This document shows, one piece after another, positions 48,901 to 59,920 of a DNA stretch of 64,000 nt; the first letter of the stretch is position 1, and every line of letters begins with the position of its first letter. The notes below the pieces were generated by a model. That model was not told the origin of the DNA. It searched no databases and was given only the letters and a program-made list of their open reading frames with translations. The stretch is taken from assembly GCF_032854445.1 (NCBI RefSeq), contig NC_088296.1, forward strand, positions 15,301,485-15,365,484, in the 5' to 3' direction. This DNA comes from Liolophura sinensis. Its lineage: Eukaryota; Mollusca; Polyplacophora; Chitonida; Chitonidae. Made by a program: the position numbers and the translations under genes.

Positions 48901-51900
48901 CAGTAACTTGCCAAAGGTTGGTGGTTTTTCCTTGACACTCTGGTTTTCTCCACCCATAAAACTGACTCTTTCGTTGGCTTGACATTAAACAACAATGAAG
49001 TAAATAAATTAATAAATGGATAAAATAGTGACTGCATCAGGTCCACATATTTTGATATTGATTGTTTTTGTTTTTCCAGTACAAACAACAGGTGACAATT
49101 TTCATTGTTGGATATCAAGACGTTTGCCATGAAAAGCTGACATTGCTGCAACAGGTGAATGAGGTAAGATATGCACAGGTATGTAGATACAGGTATGTTA
49201 AAGATATACACATGGGAAGCTGACACTGCTGTAACAGGTTAATGAGGTTAGACAAGTACAGGTATGTTAAAGATATACACATGGGGAGCTGACACTGCTG
49301 TAATAGGTTAATGAGGTAAGATATGCACAGGCATGTAGGTACAGGTATGTTAAAGATATACACATGGGAAGCTGACACTGCTGTAACAGGTTAGTGAGGT
49401 AAGACAAGTACAGGTATGTTAAAGATATACACATGGGGAGCTGACACTGCTGTAACAGGTTAGTGAGGTAAGATATGCACAGGTATGTAGGTACAGGTAT
49501 GTTAAAGATATACACATGGGGAGCTGACACTGCTGTAACAGGTTAGTGAGGTAAGATATGCACAGGTATGTTAAAGACATACACATGGGGAGCTGACACT
49601 GCTGTAATAGGTTAATGAGGTAAGATATGCACAGGCATGTAGGTACAGGTATGTTAAAGATATACACATGGGAAGCTGACACTGCTGTAACAGGTTAGTG
49701 AGGTAAGACAAGTACAGGTATGTTAAAGATATACACATGGGGAGCTGACACTGCTGTAACAGGTTAGTGAGGTAAGATATGCACAGGTATGTAGGTACAG
49801 GTATGTTAAAGATATACACATGGGGAGCTGACACTGCTGTAACAGGTTAGTGAGGTAAGATATGCACAGGTATGTAAGTACAGGTGTGTTCCAGGTATGA
49901 GTCCAGTTTTTGTCTGCTTACTTCTGCTACATGTTTCATTAGATCTGCATGGTTTGAACCATGTCAACCTCTTTCGTGTCTTCAGTAAAAAGGGAGCAGG
50001 ATGGGGGCCGCATGGTAATTAAGTGGCATCCCATAATTGTTGGCACTTTGCAGCCACTAGAGGGAATTTCTATCGTTCTCCTGCTCTCATACTTTGTGGG
50101 GTGTTATTCATGTTAATGTGACCTTCAGCAGATATTAAATAAAAAAAATAATAGAATAGAAAATAAAAATAAAATAGATCATTATTTTTTCTTTTTTGAT
50201 AAAAATTGAAGTAAATGTATTATAAAATGAGCTTTTGTACGTGGGAGAATTTTCAAAAATAAAAAAAATTATATGCGTTGAAAAAGTATCGAGCATAAAG
50301 TTTAAAAATTGTAAGTTTTTATTTTTGTGATGTTTCGTTACACAGATGTCTGAGCTCAATGTTAGATAAGACTCACACATTCAAAAAATCTAAAACACTG
50401 CGATGTTATTTATAGTTAACTAGTTCGGTGCAAGTTTTTTTCCATAACTTGGTCGAGAATACACATGTTTCTGCTTGTATCACACTATCCTTGTTTTGGG
50501 TTTTAGCTATAATTTGTAGGGTACAAGAGATGCCAGATTAATTTTCCGGTTTCTCTGACATGACCTCAGATGATTTTCATGTTAAAAGTTGACTTATAGA
50601 AATACCAAGCAAGTCAGAAAGAAAAGATGGCTTTCACACTGGCCATTTTGGCCTGTTTCCACCCTTCTTCCAAAATAACCGTGCTTGTGTATTTGTTACC
50701 CTAATTCTTCAACCTTTTCAGTTTTTTTTTTGGACCCATTTATGTGTAATTATTCGTTACATTGTGTGTGTGTGTACACACCTTGCTTTTGTCCATTGTA
50801 TGACTTAAAGAGGTGCAACTTATATTTTGAAACATTCTGAGAGAACTGTGGAGTGCAGTGAAATAATTTTATCAAGCTTACACCTTTAATGACGCAAACA
50901 AGTCATTTTTAGTGCCATTTTTATAATAATTGTATACCTAAATTTCACTGAAAAAAGTGCTTTTGTGGTTGAAAATGTGTACATTTGTACAAACGTTTTG
51001 CCCATTTTATTTCCAGTTTTTCATGACCAATGCCAAAAACTTTGAAAAGGAAAACTGGGATGATCCCACACCTGAAATTGATTTGGATGATGTTGCCTCG
51101 AAAATAGAAGACTCGTTGAATACAGCAGAGGAGCTGACTGGGCGATTGTCTGAAATTAACAAGGAGATGGTGTCCTACTTAACCAGTCATGCCTCGCACA
51201 AAGGAAGCCATAAGTAAGTCAGTTAATTCACACAGTCATCATTGCTATTCTTCAACCAGCTATTAAAGAATGCTTGAAGGGCTTGACTTTTATTGCTTAG
51301 TACAGAGTTTAGGATGTGGCTTAACATATAAATGTACAAAACAGCGTCTCATCTCTTTTGTTGAGGCGTAAAATTGGTTTAATATACAGTTTTCCTAAGG
51401 CCCCTGTGGTGATCATTCAAGTACTTCAGTAGTCTGTTGTGGTGTTGTGGTCGTCACCAATCAGAACTAACTAATATTTTATTGGGGGGAGGGGAGGGGA
51501 GGGAGCACACAAACTGAAGGGTGCTAAGCTACTCTTTTGTGTTCCCAGTATGTCCATTGATGATGTCTTTTCAGAGTATTGTCGACCATTGAAGGGAAAT
51601 ATGCATAAAATAGAGGGGTTGTTAACAAATATAAAATAAGTCCCAAATATCAAAAGTTTTTTTCTCATTTTTTTTTGCCATATCTTTTTTCATTTTCCTT
51701 TGAAATCCATATTCTTCATTTTATAGTGCCTTTTCATGCATTCTTTAAGGGTTTACTCCAGGGATAGTCCATATAGATGTGTGGAATGTCATGAATGGGT
51801 AATTCTTTTCGATGCTCATGATCTCATGATCATGATCTCATGCCCATGATCTCATGATCAAAGCCTTTCCTCCACTCTTTATGTTACTTTTTGTAAAGGT

Positions 51901-54900
51901 GTATAACCTGAAATGAAGATGTGAAATATTCTCAAACTTTGTGTAACTTCTTTAATACCATTTATTAAGGTAAAGTTTTGTAATAAAATGTGAAACTTTT
52001 ATCTCTGTTCAAGTGTTTGGTGGTCACAAATCAGTGATGGCCTTCCTAGTCTGTATTTAAGCTAATAAAAGTGTACAATCTTGATACAGCTTTTAAAAAT
52101 TACATTTTGTAACTGACCCCTGAAGCATTTTTCACTTATGGATAGAAGTAGTATGTGGTTACATCCAGTGGTTTTTAATTTTCAATTTTTAATAACTGAA
52201 TTTCATTGTTCTGCAGAGCGAAGAAGAAGATGGAAAAATCTCTGCAGCAAGCAAAAGATGACATCAATTCACTCAGTGAGAGGTTATTGGCAGCCCAAGC
52301 AGGTAATACATCAGATCGTCTGATTGGTTAGTGTCATACAGAAAGGTGCTGTGTCATTGGTTAATAAGTTTATAGCTTATTTTAAACAGATAAATTAAAC
52401 ACACATCACACACACATAGAGGAGAGAATATAACCAGTTTCCAGTTAAAAGTAGTAAAATAAATACATAAATAAATAAATTTAGTGGTGTTTGACATTAT
52501 AATTTCAGAGGTGGATGCCAAGGAAGAAAAGATCTCGACTTTACTGAAACAGGCTGAGGCTAAGCATATGGAGGTGCAGAGATACAAAACAGCTGCTGAA
52601 GTGGCAAAGGTTTGTATATGGTGAATTAGGTTCTAACTGACACGATATGTTATCTGCATGTCCAGTGGGGTACATGGGGTATTAACGTTGTGTAATGGCT
52701 CTGTGTGAATTTCACACCCAGGGTTTAAATGTCGATATAACCTAGCTTCTCGAGTGAGTGAGCGCTTGGGGTTTAACGTCGTACTCAACGATTTTTCAGT
52801 CATATGACGATGAACCCTAGCTTCTCGACACACAAATGAAGATTTTTTTTTGCTGTACAATACTGATGAAATAGAAAACTAGTCTTGCGTATGTAAACAA
52901 GCGTGAGGTAGGAACATTGTTGTGAGCCATGTCCACTGCAGACAGCGCTAATATGGAAGTGGGACATCACAATGATCTGCCATGGAATGGAGGACGTGTC
53001 ACAAAAAATAAAACTGCGTCAAAGAATAATGACCTCAGCTGAACTCATCATCCTGATTCTGATGCAGTAATTCTGCTGTACAGAAACTTAATTTAAATCA
53101 TTTTTTCTTTTTTTTGTTCAAGAATAGCTGTCAAATTTGAGAACATTCATGAGTATACAGATACAAAGTATAAGAAAAAAACATAATAGATGTAAAAATT
53201 TATTCAAAATTCTTTTCTATGTCCATGTTTGAGAAGCAAGTACTCAGTGTTAATAAATAATGCATGCTTATATATTAGCCCACAGAACTGGCAAGTATAC
53301 TGTTTTATAGACTGTCTTTCCACTTATCTGAAGTGACAGCATTGGATTATCTGGGTTATCCCTGTCAGAGTTATCCCCTCTTATTTTGCTGAGTAATCTC
53401 CCTTCCTCCAACTCAGAAAAACATGAAGGATACAGAGCGGTTGCAGCAGGAGTTTGACAAGAGGGGCGTACTGCTGCAGGAGTACCAGAATAAGGTAGAA
53501 AGTTTGGGGCTGGAGTTGACGCAGACCAGCCTAAGTAAGGCCAAATCAGAAGAGAGGTTTAGTCACTCCGGACAGGACAACCTGGTAAGTGTTCAGTTCA
53601 AATTTTCCACTGATTTACTTCATGCATATGATGCTTAGGGTTAACGTCGTACTTTATCATTTTTCGGTCATATGACGACGACGAGTCATTAGGTGTGTGT
53701 AATTATATATCGTGTCTTGTTGTGGCAGGGCGAGTGCTGCTGCCACTGATATACTATGCTGAAGACATCAGACATGACACCCTAACCAGTCACATTATAC
53801 TGACACCGGGCCAACCAGTCCTGTTTCCTTGCCCTCACCTCTCAGTGTTGTTTGCCAAGCCAGGCAGCAGCACGTGCCATTTTTAAAATCTTTGGTATGA
53901 ACCGACCCGGGTTTGATCACGTGTCTCCCAACTTCAATACGGACCTTTGGGCATGCAGGTCAACAGAGTAACATTTGACAACATAACCCTACAAACTGTC
54001 TTGCAGTTTGACAACATGGATAAAATGAGCACACCTAAATCAGCAACTGCATGTTTGGCTAAAACAACATTATCTGACATCAGTTTTAATCATATTATGT
54101 ACCTGATAAATCAGATGATTTGATCATCTAACTATCACCGCCATGATATCCGGATTGTTAAGGTCCGTTTGAAATTTGAACCATCTAAATATCATGACAT
54201 AAAAATATAGAAGTGGACTAGAATCACAGCTCTACCATGTGTTTTAGTGTGATAGAGTCACATATAAAAAACACAAATATATATTTCTTCAAGAAATGCA
54301 GTGAATACTCCATGTCATTTATTAAAATTTCCCAGAAGTCAACTCCTACATTTCTGCGATAAGAAGTAAAATGTACAAATGCTGTTGCGATGACCAGTAA
54401 CTGTAAAGTATGAGTACTAAATTTTGTACTTCTATATCAACCTTCAATGACCCTACAGTGCGCACTCATACGTTTATGGTGATATTTCTGTTAGCTGGTA
54501 AATGCCATTTAAAGTGCGGCTGAAAAATCAATGGTTTTTTTATTAGCGGCTTGAAATTCTGCAGGTTTTTTTTTATTTGTTCCGCTACATGCATTTTGTT
54601 TTCAGTGTGAACAGATTTGTATGGAAGCAGGGTTATAAAACTGTAATGAATGTATAATTCATACGAATTTGTAGCATTTGAAATGACTGCCATCATTCAC
54701 AAATCTGAAAATCCCCAAATGTCATCACAAAAGTGAAAGATGCATCATACATGTGCACCTTCCCAAATGTCATCACAAAAATGAAAGATGCTTCATAGAG
54801 AAACATGAAATACAAAATAATAGGAGATGTAATATTGAGACAAGGACAGTTGAGAATATTTAATGTAAAAAATCTGCCCTAAAATTAGTGACTGCATTTC

Positions 54901-56585
54901 GTATGAGTGAAATATTTTTTGAGTATGGCATAAAACTCCAATTAAATCTATCAGATAAGTAAATTCATCTTATTGCTCATTTTTGTCTTGCAGAAGAAAA
55001 TCTCAGAACTTCAACAGCTTGTTCAGGAAAAGCAAGTGGCTTTGGATGAAGCAAAGAGAGGTAAAATGTTATATTATATTTTCATAAATTAAGTTCTCAA
55101 AATTTCAGAGACATTTTGTGATTTTATTGTTCCTGGTTTTGGACAGATTGAAGAATGTTGGGGTTTACAGGGCAAATTTTTAATAAGGAAGATGTATGTT
55201 TTCTTTATATTTTAGAGAAATGCAGGATTTACAGAATTGTGATTGAATTTTAAGTTCCTAATTTATAAATTTAGCTTTGACAATATCAGTGTATATTAAG
55301 GTTTACTGTACATGTATTTCTCCTAAAGGTTAACATTTTTCTAGTGACATCTAGTGACACGTTCTCCTCGAGTTTGATTCATCCACCTACTGGGGTGGGT
55401 GGGGCTGGGGGGGTGGGGGGGGGGGGGGGGTGGGGGGGGGGGGGGGGAAGAAGTTCTTGTGAAGCCTGATTAATTCCTTACTCAGCAAAATTAACTGTTG
55501 CCATCAAAAGTATCATTTTAAGGCCTTTGTGTGCTTCTGAAAGTGTTTTTTTACACACGCTACCAATCTTTAGGTGAAACTCTGTACTTCACACTGATTC
55601 TACTGGAGCCCATTTCACAAAATTCTGTAGCTGTCTAAGGTCTGTTAGTTTTATTTAGCCGACTACCGTAAGTACCGCCGTCGTATAAGTGAAATATTCT
55701 TGAGTACGGCGTAAAACACCAATCAAATAAATAAACCGTAAGTAGGCTACGAAAACAACTGACAAGGCCATTCCACAAAAGTAATACTGTCTAAAGCTTA
55801 CCACAGCCGGCCATGTGGCCGATATCCATCAGTTTGATTGGTTTAGTCAATGCTCATATTTGTTAAATTATATCCAAAATATAAATATATTATATTACTA
55901 TGTATAAATAACAGGAAAAGGTGATAATGTCTCTTTCAGTTTCATTTTTGACACAGTTTGTTAACAAGCAACAATGACTCTCACACCAACAACAACGTAT
56001 GCATTTCGATGGTTTGCAAGCTTTAAAAAAACACTTTTGTCTGCTGTATGAAGGTGATTTCTTCCTACTTTTGTAGAATCAATAAATTAACTTCAAAAAA
56101 TGGAGCACATAACTTTGATGTTGCCTGGCCACAAACAGGGCTGGCTAGGGATTTTGGGCTAACTTTCAAAATCTAGGACAAAAAGCTACAGCCGAGGGCC
56201 AGATATTTTCTTTGTGAAACGGGTTAGACAAAATTGCTAGTCGGCCAAGTTAGCCGTCTAAGCTTAACCTTCAGACTTTTTGTGAAACAGGCCCCTGAGG
56301 CTCACAGTGAGGAGGTTTGTCCGGTACCTGACAAAGGTTGATGGTTCTCTGGGTGCTGTGGCTTTGTCAGGAGGTTTGTCCGGTATCTGACAAAGGGTGA
56401 TGGTTCACCCCTAAACTTGAACTTAACTGAAATATTCTTGAGTGAAAAAATAATTGATTTCCTTGTTTGGAACGGCAGATTTAGAGAGGCTGCATGAGAT
56501 GCAGATCCTGTCCTTACAGGAAGCTCACCAGGCGGAAATGGACGATCTGCAAAAGACGCACGCTGCTGAAATCCAGCAATTAATG
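45995..56585 (+). CDS. Coiled-coil protein gene, 5' part
   Basis: Ten coding exons join in frame: 46036-46182 (exon starts 45995), 47157-47231, 48420-48464, 49080-49163, 51017-51213, 52217-52302, 52509-52609, 53417-53584, 54994-55060 and 56479-56585. All are GT-AG. They total 1077 nt, 359 codons, with no stop. The ATG is the first after an in-frame stop at 46000. Residues 1-117 are helical; 118-185 hold an acidic stretch (WDDPTPEIDLDDVASKIED); about 184-359 are long heptad-like helices (KKKMEKSLQQAKDDINSL, ERLQQEFDKRGVLLQEYQ). There is no signal peptide or membrane segment. I do not recognise the family; a cytoskeletal, centrosomal or ciliary scaffold is possible but unproven. The last exon ends in phase 0, so the gene goes on past the right edge or in unseen exons after 56585. 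Confidence 0.8.
46403..46650 (-). mobile_element. SINE-A, reversed, full length
   Basis: GATTGGTGTTTTACATCGTA through GGACTTGAACTCACACCGAC to CGCTAGCGCGCTAACCAAC. It lies in intron 1 of the coiled-coil gene. Confidence 0.9.
47283..47552 (+). mobile_element. SINE-A, full length
   Basis: GGGACCTCCGTGGCTCATTT head, GTGAGTTCAAGTCCAGCTCA B box, AATAAATAAATAAAAT tail. It lies 50 bp after the donor of exon 2. Confidence 0.93.
47553..47622 (+). mobile_element. Short SINE-like tail fragment
   Basis: GATATGGCTGAAATATTG...ATGTGGCATTAAACAATAATC followed by ATTCATTCATTC. It resembles the 3' end of a third family (compare CTTGACATTAAACAACAATG at 48980). Confidence 0.45.
48198..48275 (+). CDS. Possible alternative exon of coiled-coil gene
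   Basis: After TTTTCTTAACAG a frame in the right phase reads HRTINQLPKLNMNDVTKATQ and then PFKVL and TGA (48273-48275). The downstream donor choices (AAA|GTGCTG, GAT|GTGACC) are poor. It could be an alternative last exon giving a short isoform of about 100 residues, or a decayed exon. Exons 2 and 3 join in frame without it. Confidence 0.35.
   Translation, partial: HRTINQLPKLNMNDVTKATQPFKVL
48711..49020 (+). mobile_element. Third SINE-like family, old copy
   Basis: Ends GTTGGCTTGACATTAAACAA and AAATAAATTAATAAAT. It contains CCAAAGGTTGGTGGTTTTTC, similar to CAAAGGTTGATGGTTCTCTG near 56332. The 5' end is uncertain. Confidence 0.45.
49080..49163 (+). CDS. Coiled-coil gene exon 4 (source of minisatellite)
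   Basis: 84 nt, phase 0-0, acceptor TTTTTCCAG, donor GAG|GTAAGA. It encodes YKQQVTIFIVGYQDVC and then HEKLTLLQQVNE. Its last 30 bases plus the donor are the founder sequence of the tandem repeats that follow. Confidence 0.8.
49164..49880. repeat. Alternating 69/83-bp minisatellite carrying splice donors
   Basis: Nine further copies of AGCTGACACTGCTGTAACAG and GTTARTGAGGTAAG follow the exon. Donor-like GAGGTAAG (once GAGGTTAG) sites lie near 49244, 49313, 49396, 49465, 49548, 49616, 49699, 49769 and 49851. Spacing alternates 83 and 69 bp, so the higher-order unit is 152 bp. In the exon frame every copy reads CTG TAA (the exon has CTG CAA), so including one would end translation. Confidence 0.9.
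49890..51016. other. Coiled-coil gene intron 4, no other gene
   Basis: AT-rich. 50870-50990 resembles 63620-63735 (AGCTTACACCTTTAATGACG, then CACTGAAAAAAGTGCTTTTG), an unnamed repeat. Confidence 0.5.
51816..51862. repeat. CATGATCT short tandem repeat
   Basis: CTCATGATCTCATGATCATG repeated with small variations, about 47 bp, internally palindromic. Confidence 0.8.
52751..52816 (-). mobile_element. SINE-B 3' fragment, reversed
   Basis: CGAGTGAGTGAGCGCTTGGG, GTCGTACTCAACGATTTTTC and CATATGACGATGA. Only the tail is kept. Confidence 0.85.
53627..53975 (-). mobile_element. SINE-B-related element, diverged
   Basis: It opens with AGGGTTAACGTCGTACTTTA and TTTTTCGGTCATATGACGAC like SINE-B, but the middle (TGTCTTGTTGTGGCAGGGCG) and the presumed head (CGACCCGGGTTTGATCAC) differ. 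It may be a sister family with a similar 3' end. Confidence 0.55.
54898..54962 (+). mobile_element. SINE-A tail fragment
   Basis: GAGTGAAATATTTTTTGAGT, GGCATAAAACTCCAATTAAA. It lies 30 bp before the acceptor of the exon at 54994. Confidence 0.6.
55389..55450 (+). repeat. G-rich tract with G-quadruplex potential
   Basis: Runs of 3-19 G with single T interruptions. Confidence 0.8.
55674..55736 (+). mobile_element. SINE-A 3' fragment
   Basis: GCCGTCGTATAAGTGAAATA to ACACCAATCAAATAAATAAA. It matches the family consensus closely. Confidence 0.9.
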
Positions 56586-56599
56586 GTAAGACACGTCAG

Positions 56600-57793
56600 T
56601 ACACATATGGCCTTTTGTGAATGAATATGTGATTTCGTTGGTGCATATTGACAACCAGTACTAGGCGACGTCCCTTTGGTGCATACGTGATGTCGTATCT
56701 GTGCAGTGAACTTAGACAGATATGTTTAGATACAAATTTATAATATTGTGTTAAATTTTGTATGGGACAATATTTCATTACCAGTACACCTTTGAATTTC
56801 ATTACCAGTACACCTTTGGATTTCAGTGGCGTTGTGTTTCATCTTTAACTTGCAGATGTACTCTGTGATTTTTTTATCTAACGTAGTCAAATCACCGTAA
56901 CTCTGAACCTTAGTTACCTTTTTATTTCGCCCATTTTCCTTTTCGCCCCCATGTTAGTTTCATGTATTTATGACGTTCCAAAACATTGACCAAATCGTTA
57001 TCGCCAGGCCTATGAGGTTGCAACATTGCAAAAATTACTTTGCAATCCATGTACATGTACAGAGTTATTTTGTCATTTTGTTTCAGCTTTATATTCCTAT
57101 TGGTATACATCTGTAGAATCCGCCTATAAACTTCTGTTGTTAAGTTGTTTTATTGTTAATAATTATCTAATAATTATGATGAAAATATAACAACATCTTT
57201 TTATTTCAGAAAAGTGTTTATGAACATTGGTACGAAACTGTAATTACATGCTTTAGTTTGTTGACTTTTGCTCTGAAGTACATTTAGTACAGTCACTGGT
57301 GTTGGCTGAGAACCAAACAGTGATATAGATGTATATCACCAAGCAGATAGGTAATAAGATGAAAGTGACCGCATAAGATTGATTTCCTGTGTGCAGTGTT
57401 TGGAGTATTCTCTATGTAAAAACGAAAAAAGAATATACTATGATAGGAAATGGAACTGTCTGACGTATGTTGTAGAGATATAAAGTGTTCTTAGCTAAGG
57501 GCTATTGAAGTGTGCTTCATGAAACCAGCCCCTGTACTCTAGAAATGTGAATGAGTGAAAGCATTGTTTTGGATTTTAAAGTAACAGGGAGTGGAATTTT
57601 GTATGTAGAGTAATAAACTTGTGGTACCAGGCATTTAGCTTTCACATTTGCTGTGGTAACATCATGAACATGTGGTAAAGACCTGTGATTGATGGACACC
57701 GTATAGTGGAGGTGTGTCAGGAAGTGCATGCATTCCAGGTTCTGGCCAGCATTAACAAGCGTGTTCTTGAGCGCTTGTGTAAAATTGTATATG

Positions 57794-57795
<2 letters not shown>
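56600..57795. other. Intron or 3' region, no exon recognised
   Basis: No acceptor followed by an open, heptad-like frame was found. It holds a two-copy repeat TTTCATTACCAGTACACCTT at 56774 and 56798. Confidence 0.4.
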
Positions 57796-57832
<37 letters not shown>

Positions 57833-57834
57833 GT
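57796..57834. repeat. (ATT)n microsatellite
   Basis: Thirteen or so uninterrupted ATT units, directly before a SINE-A head. Confidence 0.95.
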
Positions 57835-58070
57835 GGCCGAGGTTGTTAGCATGCCAGCAAGGCGCAATGACCCAGGAACCCCTCACCAGTGCAGTCGCTG
57901 TGAGTTCAAATCCAGCTGATGCTGGCTTCCTCTCCAGCCATAAATGGGAGGTATGGCAACAACCTATGGATGGCTTTGGGTTTCCTGCAGGTTTTGCCCT
58001 TTTTCATCCCACCGTAATGCTAATTGAAATATTATGTTAAAACACCAATCAAAAAAATAAATAAGTACAT
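57831..58070 (+). mobile_element. SINE-A, diverged, small internal deletions
   Basis: GGCCGAGGTTGTTAGCATGC head, GTGAGTTCAAATCCAGCTGA B box, AAAACACCAATCAAAAAAAT end. Confidence 0.85.
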
Positions 58071-58348
58071 AAATATAAATGTAATTGCATTTATCTGACT
58101 TTGATATTATAATTATAATGTTTTTTACGTTGATTCTCATAAGCCTTCTTGTGAGAAGGTGTATCAGTTAGCTTCAATTTTCAGATTTTACAGAAAATTT
58201 CACGATGTAAAGTGTTCTTTAATTTAACAAATATGTGATTTTTTGTGACATTTAGCCTGGAGAGAAGCCATGCACTAAGATTTGTCTGCAGTGTAAACAC
58301 TCAGGAATGCATCAGTATTACACATAGTAGCTTACTTAAAATAAAACA

Positions 58349-58491
58349 TATATTTATTTATTTATTTGATTGGTGTTTTACACTGTACTCAAGAATATTT
58401 CACTTATATGACGGCGGCCAGCATTATGGTGGGAGAAAACCAGGCATAGCCCAGGGGAAACCCATGACCATCCGCAGGTTGTTGGCAGACA
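58349..58491 (-). mobile_element. SINE-A 3' half, reversed
   Basis: TTTATTTATTTATTTGATTG, TTTTACACTGTACTCAAGAA to CATCCGCAGGTTGTTGGCAG. Confidence 0.9.
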
Positions 58492-58499
58492 AAATACAA

Positions 58500-59480
58500 T
58501 ATATAAATGAGTTGGTGAGACAGGGTAAAGCAAATATAAACATAGCCTTTTTTCTGAAGTTTTGTGTTTTATCATATTGACAAATTTTGTATTTTCTCAC
58601 ATTCCATATTTACTATACAGATTCCATATTTACTGTATTCTTTATTGTACAGAGTTTATACACTGCATGTTTATTTAATAGAAGCCCTTTATTAATCAGA
58701 GCTAGGCAAACAACAGAGCATAAACTTAGACAGAATTAATGAACAAGCACATACATGATAGTGGTGGCAGTATATCAAAATTAATACAGCCTATATGTAT
58801 ATGTTGTTAAGTAGACCATTCGGAGCAGACAAGCTATGGCCTTTCATCAAAGCAAAGTATTTCTGTCATCTGTGGTAAATGATCTGTGGTATTCCTGAGC
58901 GCTAAAATTGGGTGACCTTGTTAGTGATTAGGTTTACGAATGAGCCAAGGCATATAAAGACCTCAACACAGGGTTAAATGACCCCGAAAATGCTGAAAAT
59001 ATAGCTGGTGACAGGTGAGCCCTGGTTTCCATTGGATACCAGACCTTTGTAAACATGTGGATCGTATGTCATCTTTGTTTGAGGTTTGTTGAATGGTTGG
59101 GGCGTACAGATCTCCTACAGTCGTTGCTGTTCCTGGTAATTGGTGGCCTAGAGTGGTGTCTTAGTTTTGGGATACACAGTCTGTTCATATTGAGGGCATA
59201 TCATAATTCCCCAAAAACACCATTCTCAAAGCTCTGTAGTTAACAAACATTTACCTGTCCAAGTCATATAGTAACTCATATAATAAGTCAGTTTTTCATC
59301 GACGGGATTTGTTTAAACTTTGAAAACAAAGAGAAAAAAAAGGTTTTATTTATAAGTTTAACTATAGCTTAGATTTTGCATCATTTAAAGTGTACATGAC
59401 TTGTATGTATGTTACAGCTGTTTGTATACAGCTTTGGCAGTTGACAGGAATTTACTCCAGGTACTCTGGTTCAACTCTCC
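58500..59480. other. No gene recognised
   Basis: A short two-copy repeat (ACAGATTCCATATTTACT) lies near 58600-58635. The frame at 59055-59243 has no support. Confidence 0.4.
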
Positions 59481-59485
59481 CATGC

Positions 59486-59752
59486 CTCCGTGACTTAGGT
59501 GGTTAGCGTGCTAGCGCAGCGTAATAACTCAGGAGTCTCTCACCAATGCGGTCGCTGTGAGTTCAAGTCCAGCTCATGCTGGCTTCCTCTCTGGCTGCAT
59601 GTGGGAAGGCCTGTCAGCAACCTGCGGATGGTTGTGCATTTCTCCCGGGCTGTGCCGGGTTTCCACCCACCATAATGCTGGCCGCCGTCGTGTAATTGAA
59701 ATATTCTTGAGTACAGCGTAAAACACCAATCAAATAAATAAATAAATTAGCA
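59486..59752 (+). mobile_element. SINE-A, full length
   Basis: CCTCCGTGACTTAGGTGGTT head, GTGAGTTCAAGTCCAGCTCA B box, CCACCATAATGCTGGCCGCC body, AATCAAATAAATAAATAAAT tail. Confidence 0.93.
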
Positions 59753-59920
59753 CTTGTCCCTCTTTTGATATAAGTATAAAGCATTACTGTCAGATATGTA
59801 TTTTGTTTTGTCTCTACTTGGTTCCTTACCTCTGTGTTTGTGTTTTGTTGGAAACATGCATGTAGAGAGAAATTTAGCCTCCAGATAGAGCTCTATGTAT
59901 CTGAACTTTGTCTGCTCTCA

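Noticed and set aside
49115-49834. Series of 87-codon minus-strand frames
   Set aside because: They repeat every 152 bp because of the minisatellite. They are on the strand opposite to the gene and have no own context.
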